Source of the DNA: Firmicutes bacterium UBA1535
Lineage (GTDB): Bacteria > Bacillota > Clostridia > Tissierellales > Sedimentibacteraceae
Length of the DNA stretch: 5,219 nt
Reading direction: 5' to 3'
Assembly: GCA_002323775.1 (NCBI GenBank)
Contig: DCPV01000234.1
Coordinates: 6,939 to 12,157 of the forward strand
The notes under the pieces were generated by a model that was given only the letters and a program-made list of their open reading frames with translations, did not search any database and had not been told where the DNA came from. Both the position numbers and the translations under genes were made by a program. Positions 1 to 5,144 of this stretch are shown one piece after another (the first letter of the stretch is position 1; every line of letters starts with the position of its first letter).

Positions 1-58
1 TATAACAAGCTTTAACTATGATATATAATTTTTAAAGTTTCTTAAATAATAATTAAAT

Positions 59-87
59 TGCAAGCGAGAGTTTTTCCCTCGCTTGCA
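59..87 (-). terminator. GC-rich hairpin terminator after the BMP lipoprotein gene
   Basis: A perfect 10-bp stem (59-68 pairing with 78-87, arm TGCAAGCGAG) encloses a 9-nt loop, and one more G-C pair (70/76) can form inside it. It lies about 40 nt past the lipoprotein stop codon. Read on the minus strand it is followed by an interrupted U-rich stretch (positions 58-44), so it should act as a moderate rho-independent terminator. Read on the plus strand it is followed, four bases on, by seven T (92-98), so it may work in both directions. If leaky on the minus strand it could also set a high ratio of binding protein to downstream transporter subunits; that is inference. Confidence 0.75.
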
Positions 88-100
88 CATGTTTTTTTAT

Positions 101-126
101 AGCGTGAATGCTTTCACGTTTTTTTT
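101..126 (+). terminator. Plus-strand rho-independent terminator (convergent)
   Basis: A 6-bp stem CGTGAA/TTCACG (103-108 with 113-118), extendable by a G-T and an A-T pair, has a 4-nt loop and runs directly into eight T (119-126). That is the plus-strand terminator layout. On the minus strand the same hairpin is followed by CTATAAAAAAA, so it would not terminate the lipoprotein gene. Its T-tract overlaps the lipoprotein stop codon (127-125). No plus-strand gene in the window uses it, so it probably serves a gene ending beyond the left edge. Confidence 0.6.
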
Positions 127-1249
127 ATTGTGCTTTGTCAATCAATGCTTTTATTTCAGCGTCAGTTTTTCCAAATGATGTATCAACAACGATTTTACCA
201 TCTGTTATGTCTTTTTCTAATTCATCAAGCTTTGTTCTTATTGATTCTGGAAGCATTTCTTTGTAGTGTTCATCTTTAACTAACTCAATTCCACCTTCTG
301 CAAATCCCATTGATTCAGCTATACCATATGTTAATTTCTTATCCATATCTTGTTTTATAGCTCTTATCAAAGAGTTTCCAACATTTTTAAGTGCTGATGT
401 AGGAATGTTTTTAGCCATGTTAGGAAGTAAAGCTGCTTGGTCTGAGTCAACTCCAAATGCCCATTTATTAGCATCTGCTGCTGCTTCAATTTGTCCTAAG
501 CCTGCTCCGCCTGCAACGTTAAATCCAACGTCAACTCCACTGTTGTATTGTGTAAGTGCTAAATCTTTTCCTGCTGCTGAGTCATAGAAGTTTCCAACAT
601 AAGCTATAGCTATTTCTGTTGCTGCATCAATATGTTTTGCTCCTTGGATATATCCAAGTAAGAAGTCTTGTATAACTGCATTTTCCATACCACCAAGGAA
701 ACCTATTTTTTTGTTGCTAGGATCAATCATGTTTATAGTTGAATCTGTAGTCATCATTGCTGCTGCTGCTCCAACTAAGAATGATACTTCATTTTGCTTA
801 TACAAAACGTTGTATATATTTTTAGGAGCTTTTCCAGCTTCAAATTTTGCGTTAAAAGTATCGAAATCAAATCTTTCATCAAAGAATATGAATTTTTGAT
901 CTGGATATTTTTCTGCTGCTTCTGCAAGAGCTGCCGCCATTTGCCATGTTCCTATTATGATTACATTGTATTCTTTGCTATCGCAATAGTTAAGTAATGT
1001 TGGACCCCATTTGCCTTCATCAGCTGGTGTAGCACCCATTTCAACAACTTTAAAATCAAATTTTCCATTTAATTCTTTTTTAAGTTTTGTTAATCCATCG
1101 TTAGCTGAATCATAGAAAGATTTGTCTCCTAAATTACCGTTTAATAACAACGCTGCCTTGTATTCTGCTTTTGCTGTTTCTCCGCCAGCACATGCTGTTA
1201 TTGATAAAAGCATAGCTGTAATCAATAACAATGATAATAATTTTTTCAT
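125..1249 (-). CDS. BMP/PnrA-family nucleoside-binding lipoprotein (ABC importer substrate-binding protein)
   Basis: This 374-residue protein has a lipoprotein signal peptide: MKKLL, a hydrophobic core, then lipobox I17-T18-A19-C20, so it should be processed at Cys20 and anchored to the outer face of the membrane. The mature part has the Bmp/PnrA periplasmic-binding fold signatures: G41-D-K-S-F-Y-D near the N-terminus, EVSFLVGAAAA (154-164), KIGFLGGMEN (181-190), AGGAGLG (246-252) and GVDSDQ (266-271). Characterised relatives such as Treponema pallidum PnrA/TmpC bind purine nucleosides, and family members feed ABC nucleoside importers. The start is the ATG at 1249, preceded by a strong Shine-Dalgarno. 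The usual ATPase and two permease genes are not in the window; the gene ends at a hairpin, so they may lie further left or elsewhere. The exact ligand is inferred from the neighbouring purine nucleoside phosphorylase. The family call is firm; the nucleoside specificity is less so. Confidence 0.93.
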   Translation of the reverse strand: MKKLLSLLLITAMLLSITACAGGETAKAEYKAALLLNGNLGDKSFYDSANDGLTKLKKELNGKFDFKVVEMGATPADEGKWGPTLLNYCDSKEYNVIIIGTWQMAAALAEAAEKYPDQKFIFFDERFDFDTFNAKFEAGKAPKNIYNVLYKQNEVSFLVGAAAAMMTTDSTINMIDPSNKKIGFLGGMENAVIQDFLLGYIQGAKHIDAATEIAIAYVGNFYDSAAGKDLALTQYNSGVDVGFNVAGGAGLGQIEAAADANKWAFGVDSDQAALLPNMAKNIPTSALKNVGNSLIRAIKQDMDKKLTYGIAESMGFAEGGIELVKDEHYKEMLPESIRTKLDELEKDITDGKIVVDTSFGKTDAEIKALIDKAQ

Positions 1250-1256
1250 TTTGTAA

Positions 1257-1266
1257 CTCCTCTCCT
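1257..1266 (-). promoter_or_regulatory. Strong ribosome binding site of the lipoprotein gene
   Basis: On the minus strand this reads AGGAGAGGAG, two overlapping Shine-Dalgarno cores. The proximal GGAG is 7 nt from the ATG at 1249. This fixes the start and suggests high expression, as expected for a binding lipoprotein. Confidence 0.85.
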
Positions 1267-1344
1267 AATTACACTTTTTAGTTTGTGTTTAGTTTTTATT
1301 ATGTATCTACAATGTATAAAAAATACTTCATTCACATTATGCTC

Positions 1345-1358
1345 TGTAAACTTTAGCA
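1345..1358. promoter_or_regulatory. cre-like dyad upstream of the lipoprotein gene
   Basis: TGTAAACTTTAGCA fits 12 of 14 positions of the commonly used CcpA cre consensus TGWAANCGNTNWCA; one of the two mismatches falls in the central CG. It sits in a wider imperfect dyad (1341-1362, GCTCTG...CAAAGC). On the minus strand its left half overlaps TTTACA (1350-1345), the best, though weak, -35 candidate for the lipoprotein gene. Catabolite control of nucleoside uptake would be reasonable, but a 12/14 match to a degenerate motif in AT-rich DNA is modest evidence. Confidence 0.3.
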
Positions 1359-1441
1359 AAGCACACTATATGCAAAGTAATCCGCATACATTGTATATTT
1401 TATCAAGCTCTATTCAGCAGTCTTTTAAATAAAGATTAGCA

Positions 1442-2875
1442 TTATAAAGCTTGCATAATACTGTTTATTGTTAAATCTACCAATTCATCTAAGCTTATTT
1501 TTACATATCCTCTCATATAAGTTTCAAGTGTAAAAAACGCTTCGTGAATTAATCTTTTTGGAATGACATTCATTCCTTTTTGAATTCCTATCAGTGGCAT
1601 AATCATACCTGCATTGCAGTCTGCATCTATACCGCACATGGTTATAATTTTAAGAGTTTTCTCGTAATCATTGTCACCATACATAAGTGCGATTATTTCA
1701 CAGCAAGCATTTGGATATGCGTGTATCCAATTGTATTTGATATACTTTTGCTCACATTCATGCAAAGCGTCATGCCAATCATCATATTTTAAACATTGCT
1801 CATAAGCAAACTGTACCACACTGTAATACTCTGAATCTTTTGGTAATGAATCAATAGTTAATTTAACTATTTCCTTTACATCATCAACGATATAAGCTAA
1901 GGAAGTCATTATAGCATTGAAAACCTCGCCAATTATACCATTGTTAGCATGTGATACCTCGCCATCTTTCCAAGCAAGTTCAGCTGCAAGTCTTGGGTTG
2001 CCCGGAGCAACCATTCCGCAGATAGCACCTCTCATCTGAGCTCCTATCCACTCATTAAAAGGATTGTTGAAGCTTGCACTTTCTGGAGGCATTATACCAG
2101 CTCTAATATTTCTTAAAGCTAATTCCTCAGCCGACCATCCACTTGGGATTAACCCAATCCATGCAAGTGCTATGTCCCTTGATGTTACATTGTATCCTTT
2201 TTCTTTAAAAGCATCTAAAAACGCAAGCTCAAAAGTTATGTCATCATTAAAAGTATTTGGCTCTCTGATGTACTCTGTTACCTCTCCAAAAGCTTCATAG
2301 AGGTTTTTAGAGGTATATCCCTCTACCATAGTACCCATAGCTGCTCCTATAATTTGAGAAAGCCAAGCAGCTCTAGTTTGTTCCTTGAATTTATCTGTGC
2401 TTATATCAATTTTCCCAGATTCCGGGAATTTTGCATTCGCAGCATATTTTTCAAAGCTATCATAGATATTATATTTCCAATAATCTGAATTTTCATTCTT
2501 CTCTGCATTTAAAAAGATATTTTTTATCTCAGCAGAAATTTTGTGCAAACTTATAAAATCTCCTTTTTCAAATGCTTCCTTACCCTTATCAAGAAGCTCA
2601 TAAGCAGCATCTACTTTGTATCCACGATTTTCCAATGCTTGTACAGATGCAACCATTATTCTCTCTGGAGCTCCTGAACCAGGAACATTGCTTGCCCAAT
2701 CTAAGCCTGATACCGTATCATAGAACTTAGAAACAGCTCTTAAAGCAGTCCAAGTTTGGTCCTCCTCAGATAAAATTCTAGGCTTTGCATTTGAAAATAA
2801 ATTATATGCTATTTCCCACGCTTTCATATTATGTCCACACACCAGCTCCATGTTAGTCACAAGACATTTGTACAT
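1442..2875 (-). CDS. ADP-ribosylglycohydrolase-family protein with a long unrecognised N-terminal region
   Basis: This 477-residue protein lacks a signal peptide or membrane segments and should be cytoplasmic. Residues about 166-477 match the ADP-ribosylglycohydrolase (ARH/DraG) fold: AAWLSQIIGAAMGTMVEG (169-186), the first metal motif N210-D-D-I, PGNPRLAAELAWKD (291-304), VSHANNG (307-313), and the second metal motif D417-A-D-C-N followed by a Gly-rich helix. Characterised relatives use two Mg ions, held largely by such Asp residues, to cleave N- or O-ribosyl bonds. Here the classical T-D-D-T and D-x-D-T motifs have Asn/Ile and Cys in place of Thr. From memory DDI and DTDC variants occur in a bacterial subgroup, so this need not mean loss of activity. 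Residues 1-165 look soluble and helical and I do not recognise them. The gene starts 45 nt after deoD with no terminator, so it is probably in its operon. ATG 2875 is chosen because AAAGGA lies upstream, although 14 nt is a long spacing; Met9 (2851) and Met17 (2827) are alternatives. The substrate is unknown; a ribosylated nucleotide or nucleoside is the contextual guess. Confidence 0.85.
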   Translation of the reverse strand: MYKCLVTNMELVCGHNMKAWEIAYNLFSNAKPRILSEEDQTWTALRAVSKFYDTVSGLDWASNVPGSGAPERIMVASVQALENRGYKVDAAYELLDKGKEAFEKGDFISLHKISAEIKNIFLNAEKNENSDYWKYNIYDSFEKYAANAKFPESGKIDISTDKFKEQTRAAWLSQIIGAAMGTMVEGYTSKNLYEAFGEVTEYIREPNTFNDDITFELAFLDAFKEKGYNVTSRDIALAWIGLIPSGWSAEELALRNIRAGIMPPESASFNNPFNEWIGAQMRGAICGMVAPGNPRLAAELAWKDGEVSHANNGIIGEVFNAIMTSLAYIVDDVKEIVKLTIDSLPKDSEYYSVVQFAYEQCLKYDDWHDALHECEQKYIKYNWIHAYPNACCEIIALMYGDNDYEKTLKIITMCGIDADCNAGMIMPLIGIQKGMNVIPKRLIHEAFFTLETYMRGYVKISLDELVDLTINSIMQAL

Positions 2876-2889
2876 GGACTTGGCATTTA

Positions 2890-2895
2890 TCCTTT
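2890..2895 (-). promoter_or_regulatory. Ribosome binding site with an ambiguous start downstream
   Basis: AAAGGA on the minus strand is the only good Shine-Dalgarno before the ADP-ribosylglycohydrolase-like gene. It is 14 nt from the in-frame ATG at 2875 and only 3 nt from an out-of-frame ATG at 2886. The latter opens a nine-codon ORF (MPSPCTNVL) that ends in TGA at 2859-2857, 5 nt before the in-frame Met9 codon at 2851. Confidence 0.5.
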
Positions 2896-2920
2896 CGTAG
2901 TATTTTAATTTCCTTTAGTT

Positions 2921-3622
2921 TTATGCTAAACCTAAGGCTATCTTCATCATATTTGTGAACGCTTTTTCTCTTTCCTCTGCTGTTGTTTCTTGCTGATTTA
3001 CAATAGAATCTGATACTGTCAATATAGTTAAGGCATTTACACCTGCTACGGCAGCGTTGCAGTATAAAGCAAAGCTCTCCATCTCAGCTGCTAAAACTCC
3101 CATCTTAGCCCATTTCTTCCAAGAATCAGGGTTTGCATTATAGAAAATATCAGATGATAAAATATTTCCTACAGTAGTTTTTATATTGCTATCATCAGCA
3201 ATTTGCTTTGCCTTTGACAATAATTCAAATGATGCTGTTGCTGAAAATGTTCCTGGCAATTCGTATTGGTGAGCATAGTTTGAATCTGTACTTGAACCAA
3301 TTCCAAGAATTATATCGTATAAGTTTAATTTAGGATCAAATGCTCCGCATGAACCTATTCTTATTAAATTCTTAACTCCATAAAAATGTATAAGTTCATA
3401 AGAGTAAATTCCAATTGAGGCACAACCCATGCCTGTTCCCATGACAGATACTTTTTTTCCATTATATGTACCTGTATATCCAAACATATTTCTAATTGCA
3501 TTAAATTGAGTTACATTCTCCAAGAAATTCTCTGCTATAAATTTTGCTCTTAGCGGATCTCCCGGAAGTAAAATAGTCTCTGCTATATCTCCTTTTATTG
3601 CTTTATTGTGAGCAGTAGTCAT
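2921..3622 (-). CDS. deoD: Purine-nucleoside phosphorylase, DeoD type
   Basis: This cytoplasmic enzyme reversibly phosphorolyses purine (deoxy)ribonucleosides to free base plus (deoxy)ribose-1-phosphate in purine salvage. The 233 residues match the hexameric E. coli-type family in length and motifs: His5 (contributed to the neighbouring subunit's active site), LPGDPLRAKFIA (19-30) with phosphate-binding Arg25, Arg44, GTGMGCAS (62-69), IRIGSCG (87-93) with Arg88 and Ser91, the nucleoside-contacting AEMES (179-183), and VSDS (203-206) with Asp205, the acid that in E. coli lets 6-aminopurines be used; Arg218 is also kept. Adenosine should therefore be accepted as well as inosine and guanosine. 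ATG 3622 gives the usual N-terminus (HN..KGDIAETILLPGDP) although AAAGGA sits 13 nt upstream, longer than usual. The gene has its own near-ideal promoter and a structured leader, and leads an apparent operon with the ADP-ribosylglycohydrolase-like gene. Confidence 0.97.
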   Translation of the reverse strand: MTTAHNKAIKGDIAETILLPGDPLRAKFIAENFLENVTQFNAIRNMFGYTGTYNGKKVSVMGTGMGCASIGIYSYELIHFYGVKNLIRIGSCGAFDPKLNLYDIILGIGSSTDSNYAHQYELPGTFSATASFELLSKAKQIADDSNIKTTVGNILSSDIFYNANPDSWKKWAKMGVLAAEMESFALYCNAAVAGVNALTILTVSDSIVNQQETTAEEREKAFTNMMKIALGLA

Positions 3623-3635
3623 AATTAATATTCAT

Positions 3636-3641
3636 TCCTTT
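3636..3641 (-). promoter_or_regulatory. Ribosome binding site of deoD (long spacing)
   Basis: AAAGGA on the minus strand lies 13 nt before the deoD ATG at 3622. An out-of-frame ATG (3635-3633) touches it directly but is too close to be used. Protein family alignment, not spacing, decides the start here. Confidence 0.55.
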
Positions 3642-3652
3642 CTAATTTTGTT

Positions 3653-3701
3653 ATATGCTCCATGTGCATATTGTACATAAAATCGTAATTTATATGTACA
3701 A
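3653..3701 (-). promoter_or_regulatory. Two tandem stem-loops in the deoD 5' leader
   Basis: In the leader RNA, TTGTACATA (3701-3693) pairs perfectly with TATGTACAA (3679-3671), a 9-bp stem. After a single-base bulge, four more pairs AAAT/ATTT close a TACG tetraloop of the UNCG type. Immediately downstream and sharing base 3671, ATATGC (3671-3666) pairs with GCATAT (3658-3653) around a 7-nt loop. Neither is followed by a U-run, so they are not terminators. As DNA the long repeat carries two TGTACA palindromes 23 bp apart (3672 and 3695), so it could instead be a repressor operator just past the start of transcription. No known riboswitch motif was recognised. Confidence 0.5.
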
Positions 3702-3741
3702 TGATAGATATTTAATTACTTAATTTTTTTACCTTAAGCAA

Positions 3742-3770
3742 ATTATATTTGAGTTTCTGCCTTTTGTCAA
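3742..3770 (-). promoter_or_regulatory. Consensus sigma-A promoter of deoD
   Basis: On the minus strand TTGACA (3770-3765) and TATAAT (3747-3742) are both perfect and separated by exactly 17 nt. Transcription should start near 3734-3736, giving a leader of about 110 nt before deoD. This is the only near-ideal promoter in the window and probably drives deoD and the following ADP-ribosylglycohydrolase-like gene. Confidence 0.92.
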
Positions 3771-3787
3771 CTAAAAATAATTTTTAG
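3771..3787. promoter_or_regulatory. AT-rich palindrome abutting the deoD -35 box (UP-element-like)
   Basis: CTAAAAATAATTTTTAG has perfect 7-bp arms around TAA and ends at the base before the -35 hexamer. On the minus strand its core AAAATTATTTT matches the A-tract/T-tract pattern AAAWWTWTTTT of an UP element, which is contacted by the RNA polymerase alpha subunit. It sits a little closer to -35 than the classical distal site. A repressor or activator operator is the alternative reading. Confidence 0.45.
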
Positions 3788-3818
3788 ATGCAATCTACAA
3801 AGCCTAAATACTAGTATT
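3785..3818. repeat. Two short palindromes upstream of the deoD promoter
   Basis: TAGAT-GCA-ATCTA (3785-3797) and the uninterrupted 12-bp palindrome AATACTAGTATT (3807-3818) follow the UP-like palindrome without much gap. They could be binding sites for a regulator of the nucleoside genes. Short palindromes are frequent by chance in AT-rich DNA, so each alone is weak. Confidence 0.3.
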
Positions 3819-3851
3819 AACTCAAAACACTTGCATAGAACATATAATTTA

Positions 3852-3865
3852 TGAAAATGTTTCCA
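3852..3865. promoter_or_regulatory. cre-like dyad between murA and deoD
   Basis: TGAAAATGTTTCCA fits 12 of 14 positions of the cre consensus TGWAANCGNTNWCA and is a strong dyad (TGAAAA/TTTCCA). It lies about 16 nt after the murA stop codon and about 80 bp upstream of the deoD -35 box. If CcpA binds there it could regulate deoD from upstream or block read-through from murA. No true terminator hairpin with a U-run was found after murA. Confidence 0.3.
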
Positions 3866-3880
3866 AAAATTTATTTGACA

Positions 3881-5134
3881 TCACATGCTATAGGCAATAT
3901 TAGCTCCCACAGCCTGTAATTTTTCTACTATATCTGCATATCCTCTTTTTATATGATGAATTTCAGAAATTTCTGTTTCTCCGTCTGCAACTAAACCTGC
4001 CAATATTAAAGCAGCCCCGGCTCTTAAGTCCGTTGCCTTAACCTTAGTTCCTGTCAATGAATTTAAACCATTGACAATAGCTGTGTTACCCTCTATCTTA
4101 ATATTTGCTCCCATTCTTAAAAGTTCATTTGCGTGCATAAACCTATTTTCAAATATTGTTTCATTAATAACACTTGTTCCATTTGCCAATGATAATAAAA
4201 GCATAAATTGAGCCTGCATATCAGTAGGAAATCCTGGATAAGGTAAGGTTTTGATATCTGTTGAGTTAATCATCCCTTTAGAACGCACCATGACGCTGTT
4301 TCTGCTCTCAACAACCTCTGCTCCAACCTCTCTAAGCTTTGCAATAACAGGTTGAACATGTGCTGGTATAACATTGTCTATATACAATTCACCACCTGTT
4401 AAAACAGCCGCTACCATATATGTACCCGCTTCTATTCTATCCGGTATCACTGTGTATTCAGTTCCATGAAGTTCATCAACACCAACTATGGTGATTGTTT
4501 TAGTGCCGGCACCTTCGATTTTACCGCCCATGCTATTTATGAAATTAGCTAAATCTATTATCTCAGGCTCCTCAGCACAATTTTCAATAATTGTCTTTCC
4601 CTTAGCTGTGCAAGCTACCATCATCAAATTTTCAGTAGCTCCGACGCTTGGAAAATCTAAATAAACATTGTTTCCTATTATATCCTCTGTTTGGGCCTGT
4701 ATATATCCTCTGTTAAAATTTATATCCACGTTTAAGTTTTTAAAGCCTTTTAGGTGTAAATCTATTGGTCTTGTTCCAATTGCACAACCTCCCGGCATTG
4801 AAACTTTGGCTTTATTTATTCTTGATAGCAAGGGTCCCATAACTAAAAATGATGCTCTAAGCTTGCTTATCAAATCATATGGTGCTTCATAATTTATTAT
4901 ATTTTCTACTTGTATTTCTAAAGAATTATTATTTGTTTTATTAATTTTTGCTCCCAAATTTGAGAGTAAATCACACATTACGTGTACGTCTTCAAGATCT
5001 GGTATTTCATGTAATGTACATTTTTCTCTTGTCAAAAGCGAAGCTGCTAATATAGGTAAAATTGAATTTTTTGATCCATTAACTTTGAGATGTCCATTTA
5101 AAGCTCCACTTTTTTTCACTATTATTGTTTCCAA
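3881..5134 (-). CDS. murA: UDP-N-acetylglucosamine 1-carboxyvinyltransferase
   Basis: MurA transfers enolpyruvate from phosphoenolpyruvate to UDP-N-acetylglucosamine, the first committed step of peptidoglycan synthesis, in the cytoplasm. Numbered from the TTG at 5134 the protein has 417 residues, the usual length. It has the two-domain EPT fold and its landmarks: NGSKNSILPIL (19-29) with Lys22-Asn23, Arg93, MPGGCAIGTRPIDLH (113-127) with the catalytic, fosfomycin-reactive Cys117, IPDRIEAGTY (230-239), FPTDMQAQ (302-309) with catalytic Asp305, and DLRAGAA (369-375). A TTG 12 nt further upstream (5146) would add four residues, but the GGAGAG that best serves as ribosome binding site lies inside that extension, and the start at 5134 gives the normal METIIVKKSG N-terminus. 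Cys117 predicts fosfomycin sensitivity of the enzyme. Many low-GC Gram-positives have two murA copies; which paralogue this is cannot be told here. It is separated from deoD by 258 nt and is probably a separate unit. Confidence 0.97.
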   Translation of the reverse strand: METIIVKKSGALNGHLKVNGSKNSILPILAASLLTREKCTLHEIPDLEDVHVMCDLLSNLGAKINKTNNNSLEIQVENIINYEAPYDLISKLRASFLVMGPLLSRINKAKVSMPGGCAIGTRPIDLHLKGFKNLNVDINFNRGYIQAQTEDIIGNNVYLDFPSVGATENLMMVACTAKGKTIIENCAEEPEIIDLANFINSMGGKIEGAGTKTITIVGVDELHGTEYTVIPDRIEAGTYMVAAVLTGGELYIDNVIPAHVQPVIAKLREVGAEVVESRNSVMVRSKGMINSTDIKTLPYPGFPTDMQAQFMLLLSLANGTSVINETIFENRFMHANELLRMGANIKIEGNTAIVNGLNSLTGTKVKATDLRAGAALILAGLVADGETEISEIHHIKRGYADIVEKLQAVGANIAYSM

Positions 5135-5138
5135 GGTT

Positions 5139-5144
5139 CTCTCC
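5139..5144 (-). promoter_or_regulatory. murA ribosome binding site that selects the TTG start at 5134
   Basis: GGAGAG on the minus strand lies 4 nt (GGAG core 6 nt) before the TTG at 5134-5132. The upstream TTG at 5146-5144 overlaps this site, and the sequence before it (CTAAAATTTATAGA) has no Shine-Dalgarno. Confidence 0.75.

Larger units (their letters stand above)
1250..1441. other. Intergenic region between the ADP-ribosylglycohydrolase-like and lipoprotein genes
   Basis: This 192-nt gap has no strong terminator for the upstream gene and no promoter close to consensus for the lipoprotein gene. The best minus-strand candidate is TTTACA (1350-1345) with TATTTT (1325-1320) at an unfavourable 19-nt spacing. 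Two small dyads with a single-base centre are present: TACA-A-TGTA (1308-1316) and ATACA-T-TGTAT (1386-1396), 79 bp apart centre to centre. The hexamer GCAAAG occurs twice (1356-1361, 1372-1377). Whether the lipoprotein gene has its own promoter or is read from the deoD promoter cannot be settled from sequence. Confidence 0.5.
3623..3880. other. Regulatory intergenic region between murA and deoD
   Basis: These 258 nt contain no gene. From murA towards deoD they hold a cre-like dyad, a 12-bp palindrome, a 13-bp palindrome, an UP-like palindrome, a perfect sigma-A promoter, a stretch of A-rich leader, two tandem hairpins, and the deoD ribosome binding site. Each is listed separately. No terminator with a clear U-tract follows murA. 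Confidence 0.7.

Noticed and set aside
1..58. End of a plus-strand gene at the left edge
   Set aside because: All three plus frames hit stops within 28 nt, so a gene could end there, but too few codons are visible to support a call.
405..997. Plus-strand open frames at 405-587, 711-899 and 794-997
   Set aside because: They lie antisense inside the lipoprotein gene, have no ribosome binding site, and their products look like antisense translation of the conserved BMP frame.
1421..1435. TCTTT-TAAAT-AAAGA as a terminator after the ADP-ribosylglycohydrolase-like gene
   Set aside because: Only five A/T-dominated pairs and no U-tract following on the minus strand.
1250..1441. Promoter for the lipoprotein gene
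   Set aside because: Hexamer pairs such as TTTACA/TATTTT (19-nt spacing) and TTGATA (1406-1401) with GATTAC (18 nt) are too poor to call.
1580..2300. Plus-strand open frames at 1580-1792 and 2064-2300
   Set aside because: Antisense to the ADP-ribosylglycohydrolase-like coding frame, with no Shine-Dalgarno and no recognisable product.
3623..3735. Purine or other known riboswitch in the deoD leader
   Set aside because: The conserved core of the purine riboswitch (such as the GTCTCTAC-type junction) is absent and the hairpins do not form a three-way junction.
4668..4892. Plus-strand open frame inside murA
   Set aside because: Antisense to a fully conserved part of MurA, including the catalytic Cys region; a shadow of that frame.
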